A stretch of 7,817 nt of DNA from an uncultured Ruminococcus sp. GTDB taxonomy: Bacteria > Bacillota > Clostridia > Oscillospirales > Ruminococcaceae. A model generated the notes under the pieces. That model was not told the DNA's origin. It worked only from the letters and a program-made list of their open reading frames with translations, and searched no databases. Made by a program: the position numbers and the translations under genes. Below are positions 1 through 5,592 of this stretch, piece after piece (the first letter of the stretch is position 1; every line of letters begins with the position of its first letter). The stretch spans positions 1 to 7,817 of the forward strand of contig CAMHMM010000089.1 of the NCBI GenBank assembly GCA_946186215.1. Reading direction: 5' to 3'.

Positions 1-1716
1 ATTCGCGGTAGAATCCGAAAGAACGGTGTAGTCCTCAAAGAAGGAGCCTACAAAGCCTCTTGCGGCAAAGCCCAGAGCCTTGAAGAAGTTCTCCTTGACG
101 GGAGTGAACTCTGTCTTATTGCCGGAGCCGTCATATGCGGGCACGAGCTCGATATAATCCACTTCAAGGGGCTGCTCTCTGTACTGTCTCATCCATGAGG
201 AAACGGCAGAGATATTATCCTTGATGGCGGAATTGGAGATAAAGTTGGGTATCTTGTTGGGCTTCTTGATGCATCGGTCGAATACATCAGCAAGCCTTGC
301 AAGTGTCGCAGCCTCGGAGCCTGTCATTCCCGAAAGGCTCTCGATCCTTTCCTGCTCAGCCTTGAGGCCGTCGGAAAGTCTCTGGAAGGCATCGATAAGT
401 CCGTCTATTTCCTTCTGAACATAGTAGTCGGTGTATTTATCCGGGTTGGGGCCTGTGATCATAAGGATCTGCATATAGTACTGATTTGCCTCATATACTA
501 TATCATCGAGCCTCTGCATGGATTCACCGATCTCACCGGGGATAGCCTCAAGGGAAAGTGTATGGTCGCCCGCGGTAAGGTACAGATAAGCCTCGTCCCC
601 TGCTTCATCGGTGGGAGTGGTCATCTGCCAGTCGGTAGAATAGAAGAACTTGATCTGCTCAAAGGGAGCCGAGGGCACCTCTCCGTCGATGTAGAGCCTT
701 CTGTTTGAATAGAAGCCTCTCATTACATCCTGACGGCTCTTTATGCCTACCTTATAATAACCGTCCTGAGGAACGGATATGTTCCATGTAACGGTCTGTC
801 CCGATGTATCCCATGTACCGTCGCCCACGGTGTTGTAGCGTTCCTTTACGGGATCGGAGCTTGCACCGGTGTGATCCTCGGTAAGGTAGTTGCCTCGGTC
901 ATAGGTGGGGAAGATGGTCTGTGAAGTGGTGTAGGCATAATTCTCGCCCTGCACCTTTATTCTCTCAGCGCCCTGATTTGCCCTGAGCTGAGAATCATCC
1001 GGGGCTGAGTATGCAGGAGCGGGCTCATACTGATAAAGCTCCAGCTTGTTGATGGCAACGCTTGCTCTTTCGGAAACGAATGTCACCTCATGAGTGCCTG
1101 CCTCAAAGTAGAATTCCAGCGGCTCGTTGTAAAGTCCGTCCGAATCTTTCAGAGGGGATTCGATCCAGTCGGGCTCTTCCACCTGGGGCGGTCTTGTTTC
1201 GTTGCCTCTGCTGTTCTGGGAGATCTCTCTCTTGGAATGCCACTTTCTGGGAAGCTCGATCCTCGTAGCGGTATCGTAAGGGCTTTCGCCGTCAATGAGC
1301 ATCGAGAGCTCGGTGGTCGTGTTGTTGCCCTCCACAGGGTAATACTCTGCCCGTATGTTGTAGGCACCCGTTTCGGGGACATCGACCGTGAATGTAACTT
1401 CACCGACCTCATTGTCCCACACTACCGTATCCGGCCTGCCTTCAAATGTTTCAAGCTCCGCCACAGGCGTTCCATCCTCGTCAACGGAGGCTGAAGCAAA
1501 GCTCATGGAAGCACCGGTGCGGGGCTTTTCCGCCTTGCTGATCAATTCGTTGTAGTATTCCGTGTAGGTTTTCTGTTTCTCATAGCTGATCGTCGGCATG
1601 ACATAATTGCCGCCGCCTGAGTCCGCATCATCCGCATAGGCTGTGAATGAGAAGGACGAAACACACAGCAGGATAGCAGTCAGACCCGACAACAGCCGTT
1701 TCAGACCTGATTTCAC
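1..1716 (-). CDS. Large secreted extracellular solute-binding protein, N-terminal part (C-terminus beyond the window edge)
   Basis: The reading frame is open from the start to the left edge (572 codons, no stop), so the gene is cut by the window. Residues 1-28 form a signal peptide: basic MKSGLKR, a hydrophobic core and an AYA cleavage site before DD. C18 is preceded by Leu, which is a poor lipobox, so I expect secretion rather than lipid anchoring. Residues about 84-230 and 253-395 look like two beta-sandwich, carbohydrate-binding-like domains (AYNIRAEYYPVEG, EPLEFYFEAGTHEVTF; later WNISVPQDGYYKVGIKSRQ, LYIDGEVPSAPFEQ). Residues about 396-512 look helical (MITGPNPDKYTDYY). From memory, this order matches the 950-1,000-residue solute-binding proteins of Paenibacillus and other Firmicutes, whose solute-binding domain lies at the C-terminus and which usually neighbour two carbohydrate ABC permeases. 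I infer oligosaccharide capture. The start chosen is GTG at 1716, because an SD lies 8 nt upstream; an in-frame ATG at 1740 would overlap that SD. Confidence 0.75.
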   Translation of the reverse strand, partial: MKSGLKRLLSGLTAILLCVSSFSFTAYADDADSGGGNYVMPTISYEKQKTYTEYYNELISKAEKPRTGASMSFASASVDEDGTPVAELETFEGRPDTVVWDNEVGEVTFTVDVPETGAYNIRAEYYPVEGNNTTTELSMLIDGESPYDTATRIELPRKWHSKREISQNSRGNETRPPQVEEPDWIESPLKDSDGLYNEPLEFYFEAGTHEVTFVSERASVAINKLELYQYEPAPAYSAPDDSQLRANQGAERIKVQGENYAYTTSQTIFPTYDRGNYLTEDHTGASSDPVKERYNTVGDGTWDTSGQTVTWNISVPQDGYYKVGIKSRQDVMRGFYSNRRLYIDGEVPSAPFEQIKFFYSTDWQMTTPTDEAGDEAYLYLTAGDHTLSLEAIPGEIGESMQRLDDIVYEANQYYMQILMITGPNPDKYTDYYVQKEIDGLIDAFQRLSDGLKAEQERIESLSGMTGSEAATLARLADVFDRCIKKPNKIPNFISNSAIKDNISAVSSWMRQYREQPLEVDYIELVPAYDGSGNKTEFTPVKENFFKALGFAARGFVGSFFEDYTVLSDSTAN

Positions 1717-1725
1717 TGAATAATG

Positions 1726-1736
1726 ACCACCTTTCT
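1726..1736 (-). promoter_or_regulatory. Ribosome binding site that favours the GTG start at 1716
   Basis: On the minus strand AGAAAGGTGGT lies about 9 nt before GTG 1716, a good SD match with normal spacing. The alternative ATG at 1740 lies just upstream of this SD and has no SD of its own (ACTCGCGCG precedes it). Starting at GTG also gives a cleaner signal peptide beginning MKSGLKR. Confidence 0.65.
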
Positions 1737-1886
1737 GCATCGCGCGAGTGATCTTCAACGCATTACAGTGCCAAAATGCATAAAGCACAAAATGGTTAAA
1801 AAACACCGCCTCATATTGACACATATCTAAAAACAGCATTTCTGCCGTATCAGGACATGGTTATGCATGAGCGCAGGCAAAAACTG

Positions 1887-1913
1887 CGGGTGTGAGCCTG
1901 TCGGTCACGCCCG
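1887..1913 (-). promoter_or_regulatory. Attenuator-like hairpin in the long leader of the large solute-binding protein
   Basis: The minus-strand leader can fold CGGGCGTGA (1913-1905) against TCACACCCG (1895-1887), a 9-bp stem with one C-A mismatch and a 9-nt loop. Three bases after the stem come five consecutive T (1883-1879), the layout of a weak intrinsic terminator. It lies about 170 nt before the start codon and about 35 nt after the predicted transcription start. A function in conditional termination is inferred, and I do not recognise a known riboswitch class. Confidence 0.35.
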
Positions 1914-1954
1914 GACAAACCAGATGTATTATTTGCACAACGCCCCGTATACCA

Positions 1955-1983
1955 ATTATAACAAATTCACTAATTGATGTCAA
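1955..1983 (-). promoter_or_regulatory. Sigma-A promoter of the large solute-binding protein
   Basis: On the minus strand TTGACA (1983-1978), a 17-nt spacer and TATAAT (1960-1955) match the sigma-A consensus exactly. TGT precedes the -10 hexamer, giving an extended -10 (TGn). The predicted transcription start near 1948 leaves a leader of about 230 nt before GTG 1716. The flanking 1984-2120 is AT-rich and gene-free. Within it, GCCGA (1989-1993) and TCGGC (2014-2018) form a short inverted repeat just upstream of the -35, a weak operator candidate. Together with the leader and terminator this accounts for the gene-free stretch 1717-2211. Confidence 0.85.
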
Positions 1984-2121
1984 GTAAAGCCGAAAATTTT
2001 TGTGTATATTTTGTCGGCCTATATTTGTGCAATATCACTAATTATCAATATATTTTTTGTTGGAAAAATTCAAAATTCTGGCCATTATTGTGATTAATTT
2101 AACAAACAGGCGCGGATAATA

Positions 2122-2161
2122 AAAACCGCACGGCTCCGACGATACAGAGCCATGCGGTTTT
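2122..2161 (-). terminator. Intrinsic terminator of the sugar-binding lipoprotein gene
   Basis: Two 15-nt arms (2122-2136 and 2147-2161) pair across a 10-nt loop. On the plus strand there is one C-A mismatch (2131/2152), but in minus-strand RNA the same pair is a G-U wobble, so the stem is fully paired only in that orientation. It is followed by a T-rich tail (TTTTTATTAT). It lies about 50 nt past the stop codon at 2212, as expected for the end of this transcript. Confidence 0.85.
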
Positions 2162-2211
2162 AGTTCATATGATATTCAGGACGGTCGCATCAGTTTCCCT
2201 CAAAGAGAAAC

Positions 2212-3387
2212 TCACAGCGAATAATCCGCCGCCTGATGGGGATAGCCCTTGTCGTCAAGGGTATAGAAGCCCGTGTCGATAAGCTCCTTCTGCATCGTAT
2301 CCTTTGTGACGAGCACAGGTGTGAGCAGGAATGAAGGAACGATGCCCTTGCCGTTGTCGTAGTCTTCGGTGTTGTATTTGCACTCAAAATCCCAGTCGGA
2401 GATACGGATTATCCTTTCATCGGGTGTCTGGTTGTTCATCACAGCCACACAAAGGCCGTATGCCGCCATAGCCTCGCGGTAATTATCCTTGTAGACGGTC
2501 ATGGACTGCTTTCCGTCAACGATATTGGCAAGATTCAGCTCATCGCCATCCTGCCCCGTTATAACAACACTGCCGCCGCTGTAGCCTGCTTCTATCGCCT
2601 GCTCTACTCCGTAAGCGGTGGAGTCGTTGGCGCACAGCACCGCATCAAGCTTTGTGCCATCCGAATAATACTCAGAAAGGCGTTCGGAAAAATTATCCTT
2701 TGCGGTCTCGGTGTCCCACGAAGGGATTGCGGTTTCCTCAGCAGACACGAGCCCCGATGGAACATTGAGCTTTCCGCTGTCGATATAGGGACTGAGCACA
2801 TCCATAGCGCCCTTATAGAAAAAGCCCGCATTAAGGTCGCCCATATCACCCGATACGATCTCCAGATTGAAGGGACCACTGCTGCTGTCGAGCTGCAGCG
2901 CATCGCGGATATATTCGCCCTGTATCTGCCCTACCTCGTAATTATCGAAGGAGACATAATAGCTGACCGCATCCGTCCCCATGATGAGCCTGTCATAGGA
3001 GACCACGGGTATTTCATTCTTTGCCGCAGAATCAAGCACCTCGGTAAGGGAATCTTTCTCTACGGGAGTTACCAGTATAAGATCAACATTCTTATCTATG
3101 AATGACTTTATCACATCCGCCTGTTTTTCGGGATCATTGTCGCCGAAATCCAGTATGACATCATAGCCCCTGTCCCTGAATTCCCTTTCAAGATATTTCG
3201 CGTCGCGTTCCCATCTTTCAAGTTCTGTATCGGGCATGGAGATGCCTATTAATCTTCCGTCATCAGTCTGCACTGCCTGTTCTGTCCCTTTTTCCGGCAT
3301 CACAGTCTGCGCCGGCTCCTCCGGCTTGCCGCCGCAGGCACATAAAAGCGCCGCCATCAATACCAATGTACACTTTTTCAGTTTCAA
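2212..3387 (-). CDS. ChvE/XylF-type sugar-binding lipoprotein (ABC transporter substrate-binding protein)
   Basis: This 391-residue protein should be a membrane-anchored monosaccharide-binding protein outside the cell. Residues 1-18 are a lipoprotein signal (MKLKK, hydrophobic core, lipobox LCAC with C18 as the lipidated residue; Cys at -2 is uncommon), followed by a short acidic and Pro-rich linker. The two-lobed periplasmic-binding fold runs from about residue 45 to 375. ChvE/XylF-family hallmarks are VVSYDRLI (128-135), YYVSFDNYEVGQ (143-154), the GAMDVL segment (193-198), CANDSTA (252-258) with N254 and D255, GQDGDE (278-283), and VPSFLLTPV near the C-terminus. Family members bind xylose, glucose, arabinose or galactose; the exact ligand cannot be read here. 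No ATPase or permease gene is adjacent: the gene stands alone with its own promoter and terminator. It may serve a distant transporter or feed a sensor kinase. Translation starts at TTG 3387, set by the SD; no in-frame ATG is nearby. Confidence 0.88.
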   Translation of the reverse strand: MKLKKCTLVLMAALLCACGGKPEEPAQTVMPEKGTEQAVQTDDGRLIGISMPDTELERWERDAKYLEREFRDRGYDVILDFGDNDPEKQADVIKSFIDKNVDLILVTPVEKDSLTEVLDSAAKNEIPVVSYDRLIMGTDAVSYYVSFDNYEVGQIQGEYIRDALQLDSSSGPFNLEIVSGDMGDLNAGFFYKGAMDVLSPYIDSGKLNVPSGLVSAEETAIPSWDTETAKDNFSERLSEYYSDGTKLDAVLCANDSTAYGVEQAIEAGYSGGSVVITGQDGDELNLANIVDGKQSMTVYKDNYREAMAAYGLCVAVMNNQTPDERIIRISDWDFECKYNTEDYDNGKGIVPSFLLTPVLVTKDTMQKELIDTGFYTLDDKGYPHQAADYSL

Positions 3388-3393
3388 ATCTTA

Positions 3394-3400
3394 CCCTCCC
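3394..3400 (-). promoter_or_regulatory. Ribosome binding site fixing the TTG start of the sugar-binding lipoprotein
   Basis: GGGAGGG on the minus strand lies 6 nt before TTG 3387. The ATG just upstream (ATG GGA GGG TAA) runs at once into a stop, so TTG is the only sensible start. A strong SD with a weak start codon is a common pairing. Confidence 0.85.
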
Positions 3401-3474
3401 ATATACATGATCTTTTATCTCATGCATTTGCTGCGACAATGCACAGCAGATAAATTTTCGGTAATATTTTCTTC

Positions 3475-3503
3475 ATTATACCATAAATCACCACACGAGT
3501 CAA
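3475..3503 (-). promoter_or_regulatory. Sigma-A promoter of the sugar-binding lipoprotein
   Basis: Minus strand: TTGACT (3503-3498), a 17-nt spacer and TATAAT (3480-3475), with TGG giving an extended -10. The predicted transcription start near 3468 leaves a leader of about 80 nt. Its -35 box lies only 3 bp from the -35 box of the divergent promoter for the AsnB-like gene. Confidence 0.85.
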
Positions 3504-3510
3504 GTCTTGA
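3500..3510. promoter_or_regulatory. 11-bp palindrome joining the two divergent -35 boxes
   Basis: TCAAGTCTTGA is a perfect palindrome centred on T3505. Its arms are parts of the two back-to-back -35 elements (3498-3503 minus, 3507-3512 plus). Some of the symmetry follows automatically from two inverted TTGAC boxes, so it need not be a repressor site, but the packing should let only one polymerase bind at a time. Confidence 0.5.
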
Positions 3511-3535
3511 CATACAGCATATACTATGCTAAAAT
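3507..3535 (+). promoter_or_regulatory. Sigma-A promoter of the AsnB-like gene
   Basis: TTGACA (3507-3512), a 17-nt spacer and TAAAAT (3530-3535), with TGC as an extended -10. The predicted transcription start near 3542 leaves a leader of only about 22 nt. That rules out the longer reading frame beginning at TTG 3507, which is the -35 box itself. Confidence 0.87.
3516..3530. promoter_or_regulatory. Operator-like inverted repeat within the AsnB-like promoter spacer
   Basis: AGCATA-TAC-TATGCT is a perfect inverted repeat with 6-bp arms. It lies between the -35 and -10 boxes and touches the first base of the -10 hexamer. A protein bound here would block RNA polymerase. Role and ligand are inferred; no regulator is encoded next to it. 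Confidence 0.4.
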
Positions 3536-3563
3536 AAAAAAAAACCAAATCGGTGAGGTCTAT

Positions 3564-5093
3564 ATGGAAATACTGACATACCGCGGTCATATCCGCAACC
3601 ACGCAGCACTCTGCGAAGAGCTGCAGATAAAAAAATGCCTTCCCCGCGCAGAAAGAGAACAGGAGATACTCCGCAGGGGCTATGAAAAATGGGGCACTGC
3701 GCTCCCTGACCATCTTCACGGAATGTTCGCCTTTGCCGTACAGGACGGAGAAAAGATAATATGCTTCCGCGACCAGTTCGGCACAAAGCCCTTTTATTAC
3801 TGCCTTGCTCCGGACGGAAAATTTTTATTCGGCACCATGATCCGCGATATCATCAGCAAAGAGGGCTTTGTAAAGGAGCTCGATGAGTCACAGCTCCAGA
3901 TATATCTCTCCCTCACCTACCCCGCAGGCGAAAAAACATTCTTCAAGGGGATAAAAAAGCTGATGCCCGGCTGCTTTCTGGAATATGAAAACGGCAGCAT
4001 CAGTATCACACGGTACTGGAAGCCTGAATTTCATCCCGACGAGAGCCGCACCGCAGAGCAGTGGGCAGATGAGATACACACCACACTGCAGCAGATGATG
4101 CGTGAGATAAAGACACCCGATGAAACAGCAGAATCATTCCTTTCGGGAGGTGTCGATTCCTCATATGTGCTCGCAATGTCGGATGCAAAAAGAGCCGATT
4201 CCTGCGGATACGATGAAGAGCGCTTCGATGAATCCCGCATTGCCGCAAAGACAGCGCAGACTCTCGGCGTTGAACACTGCGTGGCAAAGATCACCCCCGA
4301 AAAATTCTTCGAGACTGTCCCCTTTGTCATGAAGAATATGGAGCTGCCCCTCGGCGATGCCTCCGCGATAGTTTTCACCCTGGGCTGCATGGCTGCCGCA
4401 GAGCACACAAAGCTTTGCTACTCCGGCGAGGGTGCCGACGAATTCTTCGGCGGCTACAATATGTACCGCAACGCCGAGCGATACGGTGATGAACTGAAAA
4501 ATTTCTATGTGGGCAACACCAATATCATGAAAGAGGATGAAAAGCAGAGGCTCCTGCTCCGCTACGATCCCGAAATAAAGCTCATTGACCTTGCAAAGCC
4601 TGTCTACGACGAAACAGAAGGGCTCGATCCTCTCACCAAAATGTCCGATGTGGATATACAGATCTGGCTCGAAGGTGATATCTACCTCAATGTTGACAAA
4701 ATGAGCACCGCAGCAGGGCTTGAAGTGCGTATGCCTCTCACCGACCGCCGCATCTTTGATATCGCATCCCGTATGCCATCGCGCTTCAAGGTAACACAGG
4801 AGCAGAACAAGGTGGCCTTCCGCATGGCCGCTGCAAAGGTGCTGCCGGAGGAAGTGGCATTCCGCAAAAAGCTGGGCTTTATCGTTCCGATAAGACTGTG
4901 GCTTGCCGACGAGAATTACAACGCGGATGTACGCAGGCTGTTAAACTCCGATATTGCTGCAAAATTTTTCAATATGGATGAGCTTCGCTCCATATACGAG
5001 GAATACACAGGCGGAAATTCTGACCTGTGGCGCAAGATATGGACTGTCTATACATTCCTTGTATGGTATGAGGAATACTTTGTAAAAATGTGA
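3564..5093 (+). CDS. Asparagine-synthetase-like protein lacking the catalytic N-terminus of the glutaminase domain
   Basis: The 509-residue product keeps a full AsnB-type synthetase domain: PPi-loop SGGVDSS (194-200), SGEGADEFFGGY (287-298), then VDKMSTAAGLEVRMPL and RKKLGF (434-439). This domain activates aspartate, or a related carboxylate, with ATP and transfers ammonia. The N-terminal glutaminase (class II amidotransferase) domain is incomplete. Ordinary AsnB begins Met-Cys-Gly and uses that Cys as the nucleophile; here the protein begins MEILTYRGHIRN, which aligns with the family YNGEIYN region roughly 65-75 residues in. The oxyanion-hole Asn is Arg (R7), and the SDTEV motif reads REQEI (31-35). 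The rest of the fold is kept (LHGMFAFA 51-58; RDQFGTKPFYY 69-79). I infer ammonia-dependent synthesis or another amide-forming reaction. ATG 3564 has GTGAGGT 5 nt upstream, and promoter elements occupy the space before it, so the short N-terminus looks genuine. No precursor-peptide gene is nearby. Confidence 0.85.
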   Translation: MEILTYRGHIRNHAALCEELQIKKCLPRAEREQEILRRGYEKWGTALPDHLHGMFAFAVQDGEKIICFRDQFGTKPFYYCLAPDGKFLFGTMIRDIISKEGFVKELDESQLQIYLSLTYPAGEKTFFKGIKKLMPGCFLEYENGSISITRYWKPEFHPDESRTAEQWADEIHTTLQQMMREIKTPDETAESFLSGGVDSSYVLAMSDAKRADSCGYDEERFDESRIAAKTAQTLGVEHCVAKITPEKFFETVPFVMKNMELPLGDASAIVFTLGCMAAAEHTKLCYSGEGADEFFGGYNMYRNAERYGDELKNFYVGNTNIMKEDEKQRLLLRYDPEIKLIDLAKPVYDETEGLDPLTKMSDVDIQIWLEGDIYLNVDKMSTAAGLEVRMPLTDRRIFDIASRMPSRFKVTQEQNKVAFRMAAAKVLPEEVAFRKKLGFIVPIRLWLADENYNADVRRLLNSDIAAKFFNMDELRSIYEEYTGGNSDLWRKIWTVYTFLVWYEEYFVKM

Positions 5094-5109
5094 TCCGTAA
5101 CATTACAAA

Positions 5110-5141
5110 AGCCCCTTTCCCGAATCATCGGGAAAGGGGCT
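5110..5141. terminator. Bidirectional intrinsic terminator between convergent genes
   Basis: A perfect 13-bp stem (5110-5122 with 5129-5141) closes a 6-nt loop. On the plus strand the stem is followed by CGTTTTATT, on the minus strand by TTTGTAAT. It lies 16 nt past the AsnB-like stop and 16 nt past the stop of the convergent gene at 5158, so it should end both transcripts. Confidence 0.93.
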
Positions 5142-5157
5142 CGTTTTATTGTCGTGC

Positions 5158-5574
5158 TTATCTTATCACAAATGTGTCGATATCCTTTGAAAAGCGCTCT
5201 TTGATTATGCCGTCCGCCCTGAGCTCGGAAAAAGTCTGCTCAACGCAGTCAAGGAGCATATCCTTTACTGTGCCGCAGATATCTTCCTTATCAAAGCCCT
5301 TGAAGCGCAGCCAGATATCCACCGAACCGAATACCGCATCATCATCATCCACAACGGCAAAGCGGGGAGCCTTGAATTTGCCCGCATCCAGCCGTCCGGC
5401 ACCTGTCTCCTTCAGATGCGCCTCGGTATTGTAACAGATATATGCATCCGCACCTGTTGCAGTAGGCTCCATGCCTACGCCCACGGCATACACATTGTTG
5501 TCGTATATCTCGTTTATCTCATCGGCTATCCACTTTTTAAGTGCAAAGACCAATGCCTTATCGTATTCGTCCAT
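5158..5574 (-). CDS. Hypothetical protein, last gene of the proS operon
   Basis: A 138-residue soluble, acidic protein with no signal peptide or membrane segment. I do not recognise it with certainty. It starts with an amphipathic helix (DKALVFALKKWIADEINEIY), followed by alternating strand-like segments (VYAVGVGM, ADAYICYNTEAHLKE), an acidic patch DDDD near residue 77, then WLRFKGFDKED and a helical C-terminal half. The strand pattern with YNTE loosely recalls the DUF4303 kind of small domain, but that is only an impression. It begins 18 nt after the proS stop and shares its transcript, ending at the bidirectional terminator. ATG 5574 was chosen because AGGAG lies 6 nt upstream; ATG 5577, one codon earlier, has only 3 nt of spacing. 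No function is proposed. Confidence 0.75.
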   Translation of the reverse strand: MDEYDKALVFALKKWIADEINEIYDNNVYAVGVGMEPTATGADAYICYNTEAHLKETGAGRLDAGKFKAPRFAVVDDDDAVFGSVDIWLRFKGFDKEDICGTVKDMLLDCVEQTFSELRADGIIKERFSKDIDTFVIR

Positions 5575-5592
5575 CATAATCTCCTATCCGGA

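Noticed and set aside
1090..1494. Plus-strand 134-codon frame
   Set aside because: It lies wholly antisense to the solute-binding protein, whose frame has recognisable domain motifs; no SD or promoter precedes it and the translation looks like noise.
1816..1821. Plus-strand TTGACA in the leader of the large solute-binding protein
   Set aside because: No -10 element at the right spacing and no plus-strand gene downstream.
3405..3465. Alternative hairpins in the sugar-binding lipoprotein leader (TGCTG/CAGCA and TGCATT/AATGCA)
   Set aside because: The stems are only 5-6 bp with 9-10-nt loops and no T tract or SD occlusion, so chance is a sufficient explanation.
3507..3563. 19-codon N-terminal extension of the AsnB-like protein from TTG 3507
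   Set aside because: That TTG is the first base triplet of the -35 box and the extension covers the -10; ATG 3564 has a proper SD.
5090..5434. Plus-strand 114-codon frame after the AsnB-like gene
   Set aside because: It reads through the bidirectional terminator and lies antisense to the 138-residue gene.
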